Numbered from the stretch's first letter, positions 8,650 through 17,906 are shown. The stretch: DNA of 41,661 bases from an uncultured Prevotella sp. (GCA_900541575.1 UQKO01000017.1:1-41661), one strand, 5' to 3'. The notes: a model not told the origin generated them from the letters alone. Program-made: numbers and translations.

Positions 8650-9276
8650 ATGGAACAGACTCCCCACAAGTATGTCGCCGTGGCATACGAACTCTACACC
8701 GACAACGAAAAAGGCATTCACGAGCTCGTAGAAAAAGCTCCCACAGAACATCCCTTCCAGTTCATCTCGGGCATGGGCGTAGCCCTCGACACCTTCGAGG
8801 AGAAAATGCTTGCACTCAACGAAGGTGATGCTTTCGACTTCGTGCTCAAGCAAGAGGAAGCCTATGGCCCCTACGAAGAAGAACGCGTACTCGAACTCCC
8901 CAAGGAAACCTTCTCTGTCAACGGAAAGTTTGACAAAGACATGGTCTACCCTGGCGCAGTACTTCCCCTCATGAACGCTGACGGAAACCGTTTCCAAGGC
9001 CTTGTACTCGATGTAAAGGATAATACCGTAGAAATCGACCTCAACCATCCTCTCGCTGGCAAAGACCTTCATTTCAAAGGCAACGTGGTGACCCTTCGCG
9101 ATGCTACCGATGAAGAGCTCAAGAGTCTCATACAGATGATGAGCGGCGAAGGTGGCTGCAGCGGTTGTGGTGGTGAATGCGATGGCCACTGCGATGGCAA
9201 TTGCAGTCACGAACACGGCGAAGGTGAAGGTTGTTGCGGTGGTCATAGCGAAGGCTGCAACTGCCACAAAAACTAA
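8650..9276 (+). CDS. FKBP-type peptidyl-prolyl isomerase, SlyD-like with Cys/His-rich tail
   Basis: The first 160 or so of 208 residues match the SlyD layout: an FKBP half-barrel with FISGMGVAL and EKMLALNEGD (residues about 37-61), an inserted insert-in-flap chaperone domain (about 75-130), and the return strand VEIDLNHPLAGKDLHF (about 133-148). The last 40 residues are a run of Gly, Cys, His and Glu (for example CSGCGGECDGHCDGNC), as in SlyD proteins that bind nickel or other metals. Expected roles are folding chaperone, prolyl isomerase and metal reservoir in the cytoplasm; no signal peptide is seen. It starts 110 bp after dnaX, with no terminator between, so it may share its transcript. 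Confidence 0.9.
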   Translation: MEQTPHKYVAVAYELYTDNEKGIHELVEKAPTEHPFQFISGMGVALDTFEEKMLALNEGDAFDFVLKQEEAYGPYEEERVLELPKETFSVNGKFDKDMVYPGAVLPLMNADGNRFQGLVLDVKDNTVEIDLNHPLAGKDLHFKGNVVTLRDATDEELKSLIQMMSGEGGCSGCGGECDGHCDGNCSHEHGEGEGCCGGHSEGCNCHKN

Positions 9277-9289
9277 TAATTACTCTCTA

Positions 9290-9322
9290 GGGCGCACAGA
9301 GGAAACACTTCTCCGTGCGCCC
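9290..9322 (+). other. Hairpin between slyD-like gene and aroC
   Basis: GGGCGCAC (9290-9297) and GTGCGCCC (9315-9322) form an 8-bp GC-rich stem extended by AGAG/CTCC pairing. There is no T-run, so it may slow or partly stop transcription or separate processed messages. It covers the in-frame GTG at 9315, which argues against that codon as the aroC start. Confidence 0.5.
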
Positions 9323-9347
9323 CATTCACTTACTAACTCTCACCATC

Positions 9348-10421
9348 GTGAACACTTTTGGACAACTATTCCGACTCACTACCTTTGGAGAAAGTCATGG
9401 ACCTGGCATCGGAGGCGTGATAGATGGTATGCCTGCGGGCATCGAAGTTGACATGGACTTCCTACAACGTGAACTCGACCGACGTAAGCCTGGACAGAGC
9501 GCATTGACCACAGCACGCAAAGAAGGCGATCGCGTGGAACTACTTTCTGGCGTGTTTGAAGGACGAACTACTGGCTGCCCTATAGGTTTTCTCGTGCGCA
9601 ACGAGAATCAGCACTCTTCTGACTATGACAACATGCGCAATGTGTTCCGCCCCTCTCATGCTGACTTCACCTATCAATCAAAGTATGGCATACGCGACCA
9701 TCGCGGCGGCGGACGCACCTCTGCTCGTGAAACAATCGCTCGCGTAGTAGGCGGCGCATTTGCCAAAATGGTGCTTCGACAAAAAAATATCCGCATCACA
9801 GCCTACACCTCTCAAGTGGGCAACATCGCACTTTTAGGCTCTTATCACGATTACGATCTTTCCTTCATCGAACAGAACCCTGTGCGCTGCCCCGATCCGC
9901 AGAAAGCCCAAGAAATGGCAGAACTCATCACACAAGTAAAGAACGAGGGCGACACCATCGGTGGCATCATCTCTGGTGTCATTCAGGGTTGTCCTGTGGG
10001 ATTAGGCGAACCCGTGTTTGACAAACTTCATGCGCAACTAGGCGCTGCCATGCTTGGAATCAACGCTGTGAAGGGATTTGAATATGGTGAAGGATTTGCA
10101 GGCGTAACCGCGCGTGGTAGCGAACAAAACGACATTTTCCAACCTACTCCCGACGGGACCATCACCACGAAGACCAACCATAGCGGCGGCATACAAGGCG
10201 GATTGAGTAACGGGCAAGACATTTTCTTCCGAGTGGCATTTAAACCCGTAGCCACATTACTGCGCGAACAACAAACCGTGACCACCGATGGTGCTTCCAC
10301 CATTCTCAAAGCGCGTGGTCGTCACGACCCTTGCGTTTTACCCCGCGCTGTGCCTATCGTAGAGGCTATGGCAGCCATGGTAATTCTTGACAATCTACTT
10401 CTATCGCAAGCTTATAAATAA
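9348..10421 (+). CDS. aroC: Chorismate synthase
   Basis: The enzyme converts 5-enolpyruvylshikimate-3-phosphate to chorismate with reduced FMN, the last shared step to aromatic amino acids. I place the start at the GTG of 9348, giving VNTFGQLFRLTTFGESHG, which matches the usual family N-terminus. The frame is open upstream to another GTG at 9315, but that lies inside a hairpin. Signature regions present are GESHGPGIGG, the arginine-rich IRDHRGGGRTSARETIARV and the SNGQDIFFRVAFKP region with FMN and substrate contacts. At 357 residues it has the normal length. It follows the slyD-like gene by 71 bp and may be the last gene of a dnaX transcript. Confidence 0.95.
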   Translation: MNTFGQLFRLTTFGESHGPGIGGVIDGMPAGIEVDMDFLQRELDRRKPGQSALTTARKEGDRVELLSGVFEGRTTGCPIGFLVRNENQHSSDYDNMRNVFRPSHADFTYQSKYGIRDHRGGGRTSARETIARVVGGAFAKMVLRQKNIRITAYTSQVGNIALLGSYHDYDLSFIEQNPVRCPDPQKAQEMAELITQVKNEGDTIGGIISGVIQGCPVGLGEPVFDKLHAQLGAAMLGINAVKGFEYGEGFAGVTARGSEQNDIFQPTPDGTITTKTNHSGGIQGGLSNGQDIFFRVAFKPVATLLREQQTVTTDGASTILKARGRHDPCVLPRAVPIVEAMAAMVILDNLLLSQAYK

Positions 10422-10572
10422 ATTCTTGACAGAGGATAGAAATAAACCACTGCTGCGCTACACACATTTTCATATCAAGACTCCCACCCTCACAGAGCCA
10501 ATCTCTCCCTCTCGGTAACTTCACACGCTGCACTTATTTGACGTGAATGTGTTGCACAACATAACCAAGTGT

Positions 10573-10620
10573 TAAAAAGCAATGTTTTGCAAACTTTTCT
10601 TTGCAAAACATTGCTTTTTA
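10573..10620. terminator. Long perfect hairpin after aroC
   Basis: Two 21-bp arms (10573-10593 and 10600-10620) are exactly complementary around a 6-nt loop CTTTTC, and end in A/T runs on both sides so they could stop transcription from either strand. It lies about 150 bp after the aroC stop. Confidence 0.75.
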
Positions 10621-10712
10621 TATTTCTAATTCTTATATTTACACTATCTAAGTTGTCGTGATGATAACGCTATCAAATAGTTTAGTTAAGTCTAGTTTAG
10701 TTTTTGTGTTGG

Positions 10713-10754
10713 TTAATGGAGGCTCGTGGAGACGATGCCTCCATTAATTTTTTT
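10713..10754 (+). terminator. Second terminator-like hairpin in the aroC-nifJ gap
   Basis: TTAATGGAGGC (10713-10723) pairs perfectly with GCCTCCATTAA (10737-10747) and is followed by a run of seven or more T. It is a classical intrinsic terminator in the plus direction. What it terminates is unclear because a first hairpin already lies 100 bp upstream. Confidence 0.7.
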
Positions 10755-10787
10755 CTCTAAAACAATCATCTTTGCGCAATATAAAAC

Positions 10788-10841
10788 ACGAGAAAGCGCA
10801 TCCCAAAGATGCTTTTACAGCAATGGGATGCGCTTTCTCGT
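10788..10841 (-). terminator. Terminator of the nifJ gene
   Basis: ACGAGAAAGCGCATCCCA (10788-10805) is perfectly complementary to 10824-10841. It lies about 100 bp beyond the stop of the minus-strand oxidoreductase gene, with a short T-rich tail on that strand. Confidence 0.65.
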
Positions 10842-10938
10842 ACACATTATGCCCGACACAACTAGGCCGAAGCAATGATTTTTTCACTTATAGGTAAAAT
10901 CGATTTACCTTGCGAGAATAGGTGTTTAACCTATGTAA

Positions 10939-13900
10939 CTATTCCTGGGGAAGAGACCAATCCTCCTTTGTCTTACGAACATAAGAAGCGTAGCGACGCT
11001 GAGCAGCGTGCTTAGTCTCATCATAAAGTTCCTGAGCCTGTTCGGGAAGAGCCTTCTTCAGAGAGAGGAAGCGTACTTCGTGGTCGAGGTAATCTTGGAA
11101 CTTATCCCAATCCGGCTCCTTAGAGTCGAGTGTGAAGGGGTTCTTGCCTTGGTCAGCGAGTTCGGGGTTGAAGCGCCACAAGTGCCAGTAACCGCAAGCT
11201 ACGGCACGAGCTTCCTCAGCCTGGCTACGACCCATACCACCCTTGATCTTCAAACCGTGGTTGATACAAGGAGCGTAAGCGATGATGAGCGAAGGTCCGT
11301 GGTAAGCTTCTGCTTCCTTCATGGCCTTGAGGCACTGTGCTTGGTCAGCACCCATAGCTACTTGAGCTACGTAGATGTAGCCATAAGTGGTCTGCATCAA
11401 GCCGAGATCCTTCTTCGTTACGCGCTTACCAGCTGCAGCGAACTGAGCGATAGCACCAACAGGAGTTGCCTTTGAAGCCTGACCACCAGTGTTAGAGTAA
11501 ACCTCTGTATCGAGTACGAGAATGTTAACGTCTTCACCACTAGCGAGTACGTGATCAAGACCACCGTAGCCGATATCGTAAGAAGCACCGTCACCACCGA
11601 TGATCCACTGGCTACGCTTCGTGAGGAAGTGGCTCAGTTCAGCAAGTTGCTTGCAAGTTTCGCAACCCTTCTCAGCACCAGCCTTAATCATAGGTTCGAG
11701 CTTCTCAGCGGCTGCGCGGCTTGCTACAGCGTCGTTCTGACCATCGATCCATTCCTGAGCAGCTGCCTTGTATTCGGCAGGAGCCTCATCCGTAGCGATT
11801 ACTTCTTGAAGAAGCTTCTGGATACGAGCACGCATCTTCTTGTTTGCAAGGATCATACCCATACCAAACTCGCAGAAGTCTTCGAACAATGAGTTAGCCC
11901 AAGCAGGACCTTGACCCTTCTCGTTGGTAGTGTAAGGAGTTGAGGGAATTGAGCCAGAGTAGATTGAAGAGCAACCTGTTGCATTGGCTACCATCTGGCG
12001 ATCACCAAACAATTGGCTTACGAGCTTCACATACGGAGTTTCGCCACAACCTGAACATGCGCCAGAGAACTCGAAGAGCGGAGTAGCAAACTGAGAATTC
12101 TTAGGATTAAGCTTAACGTCTACCAAATGCTGCTTGCTAGTAACGTTCTTAGTGCAGTATGTCCAATTGTCTGCTTCGGCTTCCTGACCTTCAAGGGGAA
12201 CCATTTCTAGAGCCTTATTGCCCTTCAGACCAGGACATACGTCAACACAGTTGCCGCAACCGAGGCAGTCCATTACGTCAACTTGCTGTACGAAGTGCAT
12301 ACCCTTCATGGCAGCAGGTGCCTTCATCTCGATTGTCTCACCCTTGAAGCCAGCGAGTTCGTCGTCAGTGAGTACGAACGGACGGATAGCAGCGTGAGGA
12401 CATACGAAGTCACACTTGTTACACTGGATACAGTTCTCCTTGTGCCATACAGGAACGAAAGCAGCTACGCCACGTTTCTCGTAAGCGGCAGTGCCTTGGT
12501 GCCAAGTACCGTCTTCTGATACCTTGAAGGCGCTAACGGGAAGGAGGTCACCATTCTGTGCGTTGATAGGACGTACCATGTCAGAGATGAAAGCGGGTTC
12601 ATCACGTACAATCTTCTCGTCCTCGGGGAGTGTAGCCCATGCAGGATCAACAGCGAGTTGCTTGTATTCACCACCACGGTCAACGGCCTGATAGTTCTTA
12701 TCAACGATATCTTGACCCTTCTTGCTGTATGACTTCACGATGAACTTCTTCATCTGTTCTACGGCCAAATCAACAGGGATAACACCTGTGATGCGGAAGA
12801 AGGCTGACTGGAGAATGGTGTTGGTACGGTTGCCAAGGCCAATCTCTTGAGCGATCTTAGTAGCGTTGATGTAGTAAACGGTGATGTTGTGTTCAGCGAA
12901 GTAGCGCTTTACGTTGTTGGGCAAGTTCTTAGCCAACTCATCACCTTCCCAAATGGTGTTCAACAAGAAAGTACCGTTGTCGCGCAGACCACGGAGCACG
13001 TCGTACATATGCAGATAAGCCTGTACGTGGCAAGCCACGAAGTTAGGAGTCTTGATCTGGTATGTAGAACGGATGGGGTGATCACCGAAGCGGAGGTGAG
13101 AGCAGGTGAAACCACCCGACTTCTTAGAATCGTAAGAGAAGTATGCCTGGCAATACTTATCGGTGTTGTCACCGATAATCTTGATAGAGTTCTTGTTAGC
13201 ACCTACCGTACCATCAGCACCAAGACCATAGAACTTGGCTTCGAAGATACCTTCACCACCGAGAGCCATTTCCTTCTCCAAGGGGAGTGAGTGGAAGGTC
13301 ACGTCGTCGACGATACCCAGAGTAAAATGATTCTTGGGTTCGGGCAGAGCAAGGTTGTCGTATACCGAGATGATCATGGTCGGCGTAGTGTCGCATGAAC
13401 CGAGACCATAACGACCACCGATGATGAGAGGACGATCTTCTACGTCGTAGAATGCATCCTTCACATCAAGGTAGAGAGGTTCACCATTTGCACCGGGTTC
13501 CTTCGTACGGTCGAGTACAGCAATTTTCTTGCAAGTCTTAGGCACTGCAGCGAGGAGATGCTTTACAGAGAACGGACGGTAGAGGTGTACGCTGACCATA
13601 CCTACCTTCTCGCCCTTAGCATTGAGGTAATCGATAGCTTCACGAGCAGCTTCGGTTACAGAGCCCATACAGATAATTACGCGTTCTGCATCCTCAGCGC
13701 CATAGTAGCTGAAAAGTTTGTATTCACGACCCGTAATCTTGCTGATTTCAGCCATATACTTCTCTACGGCTGCGGGTACTGAATCGTAGTAGGGATTGCA
13801 TACTTCGCGATGAGCAAAGAATGTTTCGGGGTTTTCTGCCATACCGCGAGCTACAGGATGCTCGGGTGTAAGTGCACGGCTGCGGAACTCTGCCACCTTG

Positions 13901-14496
13901 TCCATAGGTACGAGAGGACGAATCTCTTCCTGATCAATTACTTCAATCTTCTGATATTCGTGTGATGTGCGGAAACCATCGAAGAAGTTGATGAAAGGTA
14001 CGCGTGTATCGAGTGCAGCGAGGTGTGCTACAGCCGAGAGGTCCATCACTTCCTGTACAGAGCCTTCGCAGAGCATGGCGAAGCCTGTCTGACGGCAAGC
14101 CATCACGTCGGAGTGGTCGCCGAAGATACAGAGTGAGTGAGTAGCGAGTGTACGAGCTGATACGTGGAACACGCAGGGGAGCAATTCACCAGCGATCTTG
14201 TACATATTAGGGATCATCAGGAGGAGTCCCTGAGATGCAGTAAAGGTGGTGGTAAGAGCGCCAGACTGAAGTGAGCCGTGTACAGCACCTGCAGCACCGC
14301 CTTCGCTCTGCATTTCCTGTACCTTAACGGTATCGCCGAAGAGGTTGATGCGACCCTGTGCAGACCATTCGTCTACGTGCTCTGCCATGGGTGATGACGG
14401 AGTGATTGGGTAGATGGCAGCAACCTCAGAGAACATATACGCAATGTGCGCAGCTGCTTGGTTACCGTCACAAGTAATAAACTTCTTGTTTGCCAT
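10939..14496 (-). CDS. nifJ: Pyruvate:ferredoxin (flavodoxin) oxidoreductase, single-chain
   Basis: This enzyme oxidises pyruvate to acetyl-CoA and CO2 and reduces ferredoxin, the main anaerobic route from glycolysis. The 1185-residue chain has the full single-polypeptide layout: N-terminal pyrimidine-binding domain (YPITPSSPMAEHVDEW near residue 35), transketolase C-like domain (about 260-400), gamma domain (about 420-600), a two-cluster ferredoxin domain with CIQCNKCDFVCP (about 687) and CLGCGNCVDVCP (about 740), the third-cluster region SGACSGCGETP (about 810), and the thiamine diphosphate motif GDGASYDIGYGG (about 964) to NTGGQ. Length is normal for the family. It has its own -7 box and a terminator, with no operon partner. 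Ferredoxin itself is not in this window. Confidence 0.96.
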   Translation of the reverse strand: MANKKFITCDGNQAAAHIAYMFSEVAAIYPITPSSPMAEHVDEWSAQGRINLFGDTVKVQEMQSEGGAAGAVHGSLQSGALTTTFTASQGLLLMIPNMYKIAGELLPCVFHVSARTLATHSLCIFGDHSDVMACRQTGFAMLCEGSVQEVMDLSAVAHLAALDTRVPFINFFDGFRTSHEYQKIEVIDQEEIRPLVPMDKVAEFRSRALTPEHPVARGMAENPETFFAHREVCNPYYDSVPAAVEKYMAEISKITGREYKLFSYYGAEDAERVIICMGSVTEAAREAIDYLNAKGEKVGMVSVHLYRPFSVKHLLAAVPKTCKKIAVLDRTKEPGANGEPLYLDVKDAFYDVEDRPLIIGGRYGLGSCDTTPTMIISVYDNLALPEPKNHFTLGIVDDVTFHSLPLEKEMALGGEGIFEAKFYGLGADGTVGANKNSIKIIGDNTDKYCQAYFSYDSKKSGGFTCSHLRFGDHPIRSTYQIKTPNFVACHVQAYLHMYDVLRGLRDNGTFLLNTIWEGDELAKNLPNNVKRYFAEHNITVYYINATKIAQEIGLGNRTNTILQSAFFRITGVIPVDLAVEQMKKFIVKSYSKKGQDIVDKNYQAVDRGGEYKQLAVDPAWATLPEDEKIVRDEPAFISDMVRPINAQNGDLLPVSAFKVSEDGTWHQGTAAYEKRGVAAFVPVWHKENCIQCNKCDFVCPHAAIRPFVLTDDELAGFKGETIEMKAPAAMKGMHFVQQVDVMDCLGCGNCVDVCPGLKGNKALEMVPLEGQEAEADNWTYCTKNVTSKQHLVDVKLNPKNSQFATPLFEFSGACSGCGETPYVKLVSQLFGDRQMVANATGCSSIYSGSIPSTPYTTNEKGQGPAWANSLFEDFCEFGMGMILANKKMRARIQKLLQEVIATDEAPAEYKAAAQEWIDGQNDAVASRAAAEKLEPMIKAGAEKGCETCKQLAELSHFLTKRSQWIIGGDGASYDIGYGGLDHVLASGEDVNILVLDTEVYSNTGGQASKATPVGAIAQFAAAGKRVTKKDLGLMQTTYGYIYVAQVAMGADQAQCLKAMKEAEAYHGPSLIIAYAPCINHGLKIKGGMGRSQAEEARAVACGYWHLWRFNPELADQGKNPFTLDSKEPDWDKFQDYLDHEVRFLSLKKALPEQAQELYDETKHAAQRRYASYVRKTKEDWSLPQE

Positions 14497-14515
14497 GATT
14501 GTAAGTTTGCGAAAG

Positions 14516-14523
14516 CAAAATTA
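14516..14523 (-). promoter_or_regulatory. -7 element of nifJ
   Basis: TAATTTTG on the minus strand lies 20 bp before the nifJ ATG. The predicted start is near 14512, giving a very short leader of about 16 nt. No clean -33 TTTG is visible. Confidence 0.5.
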
Positions 14524-14700
14524 CGAACAGCCATACACGAGGAATGGTTGGTTCGCAATTTGCCTTCTCATATTAAATAGAGTTATTGTTATGTGTTCTT
14601 TCCTTATTGTTGTGTCGGTTCGGAATCTTTGCTTGCTATATAGAATGCACTAACGGCTTTTCACGTTCAATATTTGCCGCATTTTGCCTTTCATGCCTTT

Positions 14701-15894
14701 TTAGTAAAGGAATCCGAAGAGCCAGAGAGGAATTTCGTTGTCGCGACCAACGTCGGTGTTGTATTTCACGTAGATGGTATCGGCAGCGGTGCGTACGCGG
14801 CGAGCCTTGTCACACACACAGATATTGGTGGTATTATTGATGCGGAACATACCGAGCCGCTTTCCTTTGTTCACCGTATGATGACGCCATAAGCAGTTGA
14901 CAAAGTAAGTTTCCATGATGTTCTGTTCCGACATGCTATTGTCATAGAGCGCATACATGAGGTTTGCATCGTGCAGATAGATGGCAGCGGGCTTCTTGGG
15001 AAAGGTCTCGCCTGGATGGTGCACCATGTTGATTAGTCGCGTCTCTTCAAGATATTTCAGATAGTTCATCACAGTGGCTCGCGAGGTGCCTATTTCCTGT
15101 GCGAGTTTGCTTACATTAGGCGCAGAAGGGTCGCCAATAGCTAGGAGATAGAGCAGTTTCTTGATGCGCGAGAGATACTTCAGTTCTATCTGCTTGTTGA
15201 GCAGGAGGTCTACTTCTATCATATTATTCATGGCCTTGAGCAGTGCTTCTGTGAAGTTATGATTCTCAAGGAAGAATGGATAGTAACCATGCTGCAAATA
15301 ATCCTGGAAATAGTGCCAAGGATGTACTTTGGGCAGAATAGTTTTTAGTATCTGTTCGTGATCTGCAAGGAGCTGATCGAAAGTGTAGGCTTCAAACTCC
15401 TGATGAGTTTCGAGATTAATGTATTCGCGGAAAGAAAAACCATGAAGCACGTAAGTGCGACTTATCGACGAGAGTTCCGTGTCGTCCTCCCCCTCTCCTG
15501 TGTTGACAGAAGTGGTGGTATATACGATACGAAGGTAGGGATACTTATGATAACACTCACAGAGTTGTTCGCGCCAATCGGGCAGTTTGAAAGCTTGATC
15601 GATGAGCAACACTTGTCCGCCCTCGGCCATGAAGCGCCCAGCAAAGTCGACGATACCATGAGCTTGAAAATAAAAACTGTTGAGATTGATGTACAGGCAC
15701 TGACGAAGGCGCACGTCAAAGTTTTCCTTGGCGTACTGCAACAGGAAGGAAGTGCGTCCCACACCGCGCGGTCCTTTTATGCCTATCATGCGATAACTCC
15801 AATCAATGGTATCCATCAATGAGCGCCGCACGGGAGCATTGAAATGTTCCATAAGATAGGCGTGCGATTTGAAAAACGTCTCCATTTGTAACAT
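14701..15894 (-). CDS. AAA_14/DUF4143-type protein with degenerate Walker motifs
   Basis: The 397-residue protein has the layout of the large Bacteroidetes family of AAA_14 ATPases with a C-terminal DUF4143 domain. The P-loop region is near residues 38-50, a second motif near 95-110, a winged-helix-like segment KLAQEIGTSRATVMNYLKYL at about 260-280, and then a beta-rich C-terminal domain. Two catalytic positions are changed. The P-loop reads GPRGVGRTS, with Arg for the invariant Lys, and the Walker B strand reads VLLIDQ, with Gln for the catalytic Glu. It may therefore bind nucleotide without hydrolysis, or not at all. Cellular role is unknown. A TAACTTTG -7 box 20 bp upstream supports the start, though the ATG at 15885 is possible too. 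Confidence 0.8.
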   Translation of the reverse strand: MLQMETFFKSHAYLMEHFNAPVRRSLMDTIDWSYRMIGIKGPRGVGRTSFLLQYAKENFDVRLRQCLYINLNSFYFQAHGIVDFAGRFMAEGGQVLLIDQAFKLPDWREQLCECYHKYPYLRIVYTTTSVNTGEGEDDTELSSISRTYVLHGFSFREYINLETHQEFEAYTFDQLLADHEQILKTILPKVHPWHYFQDYLQHGYYPFFLENHNFTEALLKAMNNMIEVDLLLNKQIELKYLSRIKKLLYLLAIGDPSAPNVSKLAQEIGTSRATVMNYLKYLEETRLINMVHHPGETFPKKPAAIYLHDANLMYALYDNSMSEQNIMETYFVNCLWRHHTVNKGKRLGMFRINNTTNICVCDKARRVRTAADTIYVKYNTDVGRDNEIPLWLFGFLY

Positions 15895-15913
15895 GGTTTC
15901 TGTAAATACGTGG

Positions 15914-15921
15914 CAAAGTTA
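15914..15921 (-). promoter_or_regulatory. -7 element of the AAA_14/DUF4143-type gene
   Basis: TAACTTTG on the minus strand matches TAnnTTTG and predicts a start near 15910, 16 nt before the ATG. Confidence 0.5.
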
Positions 15922-16107
15922 CGAAGATGTAGCGAAACTTGCAAAGCTTAGTTGGCATTTTTTCGTTATCTTTTTTTCAAAAAAGTATGACATCAAGCGC
16001 GGCGAAGACCTGTTACATACAATGCTTGACTAAGGAAATCGGGAAAGGGTTATCTTCGTTTTCCGAAATCTTCACACAGAATACTTTCTCTATGCTTGGA
16101 TTTTTCC

Positions 16108-16115
16108 TAATTTTG
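16108..16115 (+). promoter_or_regulatory. -7 element deciding the start of the outer-membrane protein gene
   Basis: TAATTTTG predicts transcription from about 16120. That lies after the upstream in-frame ATG at 16118, so the ATG at 16148 is the likely translation start. Confidence 0.5.
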
Positions 16116-16147
16116 CCATGCCAAATATATTTAGCAACCTAGGCTTT

Positions 16148-17407
16148 ATGTCGAAATCTTTGCGTCACATTCTCTTTTTCTGTCTTCTTCTGACATGGGT
16201 CCCCAAGACTTATGCTCAGCTCGATCGCTATGTCTACTGCGCTGATTCAGCCCAAGTAGATCCTAAGCAGAAATATGAGCTACGTTTTACGGTAGATGCA
16301 CTTACTTTCTTCCGCGACAACGAATACAATTCAAAAGAACTTCTGAAAGGCTACACTTTGCCAGGCATGTGGTTATCCCCTACCGTAAGCTATCAAGCCC
16401 TACGCAACCTTCGTGTGGAGGTGGGAGCCTTTATGCTCCATTTTTGGGGCGCCAATCGTTACCCAAATGCCAACTACTCAAGCCTCGAGACCATTGAAGC
16501 GCAGCGCACGAGCAAGGCCTTCCATTGTGTGCCCATCTTTCGAGCCAATTTACAGCTCACCCCGCAGGCCAACATCGTGCTAGGCACACTCTATGGCAAG
16601 ACAGCTCACGAACTTTGCACTCCGCTCTACAACGACGAAATGAATCTCACCTCCGACCCCGAGACGGGCGTACAAATTCTGTGGCATCCACAGTGGATGA
16701 AGTTTGATGCATGGATAGACTGGCAAGACTTCATCTTTCAAAACGACCATGGACAAGAGCGCTTTGCCTTTGGTCTTTCCACCCGTTTTCTTCCCTCGCG
16801 TCGTACGGCTCGTGCAAAGTGGCACTTGCCCTTACAAATCGTGATGAAGCACACGGGTGGTGAAATTAACACGGAAGCCTCCGATCGAAGCATTAAGACG
16901 TGGCTCAATGCTGCCGCGGGAGCAGGAGTAGACATTCCGCTGCCAACGCGCCATGTTCCCGTCACACTCTCGGCCGACCTTACAGCCACTTACTTCAGTC
17001 AGCAAAGTGGCAACGTGCTTCCTTTCAACAAAGGCTATGGTCTGCTTGCCCAAGTGGGTGCTCACTTGTGGCACTTCGGTCTATCAGCAGCATGGTGGCA
17101 AAGCCACAAATTCATTCCCATATACGGCTCCACCCTCTTTAGTTCAATGAGCACATCGACGGCTGCCACCACCCTGACCAACCCACGCGCCTTTCTCTTT
17201 CACGGAGAATATGCGCAACCACTAGCTCGCGGTTTTTCCTGGGGCGTGGCACTCGACTATATGCTCCACAACGAAGACAACATCATACAGGCCAACCCTC
17301 TTTCGTGGCGATCGGGACAAACAAAGGGGAATTTCTCGGCTGGCATCTATCTGCGACTTTCGCCTAGTTTCCTTATTAAAAAGTTCCACACAGCACAAAC
17401 ACGATGA
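16148..17407 (+). CDS. Putative outer-membrane beta-barrel protein, function unknown
   Basis: Starting at 16148 gives 419 residues with a clear signal peptide (MSKSLRHILFFCLLLTWVPKTYA, about 23 residues). The frame is open for ten codons more, but a -7 box overlaps that region. The mature part shows alternating hydrophobic and polar residues, many aromatic residues and repeated strand-turn patterns, with a region LRVEVGAFMLHFWGANRYPN near residue 85, and ends in RLSPSFLIKKF. This is what an outer-membrane barrel with 12-16 strands would look like. I do not recognise a named family. The neighbours give no clue: a minus-strand AAA_14 protein on one side and a small unknown gene 96 bp downstream. 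Confidence 0.65.
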   Translation: MSKSLRHILFFCLLLTWVPKTYAQLDRYVYCADSAQVDPKQKYELRFTVDALTFFRDNEYNSKELLKGYTLPGMWLSPTVSYQALRNLRVEVGAFMLHFWGANRYPNANYSSLETIEAQRTSKAFHCVPIFRANLQLTPQANIVLGTLYGKTAHELCTPLYNDEMNLTSDPETGVQILWHPQWMKFDAWIDWQDFIFQNDHGQERFAFGLSTRFLPSRRTARAKWHLPLQIVMKHTGGEINTEASDRSIKTWLNAAAGAGVDIPLPTRHVPVTLSADLTATYFSQQSGNVLPFNKGYGLLAQVGAHLWHFGLSAAWWQSHKFIPIYGSTLFSSMSTSTAATTLTNPRAFLFHGEYAQPLARGFSWGVALDYMLHNEDNIIQANPLSWRSGQTKGNFSAGIYLRLSPSFLIKKFHTAQTR

Positions 17408-17461
17408 ACTCGTGGGGACGAAAAAAAAGACACAATTCATCGCATAGTAAAAAGTTTTTAG

Positions 17462-17469
17462 TAATTTCG
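17462..17469 (+). promoter_or_regulatory. Possible -7 element of the small gene at 17504
   Basis: TAATTTCG is one mismatch from TAnnTTTG and would give a leader of about 29 nt. No -33 element is clear. Confidence 0.35.
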
Positions 17470-17503
17470 CATATAAATTCTGCATATTACAAACTAAACC
17501 ATA

Positions 17504-17752
17504 ATGAGTACACACAATACTAACAGCACCCATGAGGGCATGGTACAAGGCATGTCCAATATTTACGATGAAGTTAACACCTCCGTAGCATCTGCCATTA
17601 AGGAGGACCTTATGGCCCACTTTGGCAAGGGACTTTACTATCACCTCAAGAATGGTGAAAAACCCATCAACGCCGAGCAGCAGGCATTCATTGCCGCTAC
17701 TTTTGAGAAGCATGGCGTAACCACCCCTCCCGTTTACGACAAAGCACTCTGA
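17504..17752 (+). CDS. Small conserved-looking protein, 82 residues, unknown
   Basis: The frame encodes a soluble protein without signal peptide or membrane segment. Its central part (IYDEVNTSVASAIKEDLMAH, about residues 20-39) looks helical and the end (FEKHGVTTPPVYDKAL) is Pro/Thr containing. A possible -7 box lies upstream and a strong intrinsic terminator 24 bp after the stop, so it forms a complete single-gene unit. That supports it being real despite its size. I do not recognise a family. Confidence 0.7.
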   Translation: MSTHNTNSTHEGMVQGMSNIYDEVNTSVASAIKEDLMAHFGKGLYYHLKNGEKPINAEQQAFIAATFEKHGVTTPPVYDKAL

Positions 17753-17775
17753 TAGAGACTTCACGCATATTCTCC

Positions 17776-17815
17776 ACGCTGTCATTTCTAGCTAAAGAAA
17801 CGGCAGCGTTTTTTA
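17776..17815 (+). terminator. Terminator of the 82-residue protein gene
   Basis: ACGCTGTCATTTCT (17776-17789) pairs with AGAAACGGCAGCGT (17796-17809) through Watson-Crick and two G-U pairs, followed by six T. Confidence 0.8.
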
Positions 17816-17906
17816 TAACCCAACAGAGCAACTAGATGAAAACAGCGAATATAGCGCGGCAAAGCTTCTCCTCATTATGGGTTTAGGAATGGATTTAGGG
17901 CATTAC

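Noticed and set aside
8596..9267. 223-codon minus-strand frame opposite the SlyD-like gene
   Set aside because: The low-complexity Thr/Ala/Val start is the complement of the Cys/Gly/His-rich tail; the plus strand carries a clear FKBP domain.
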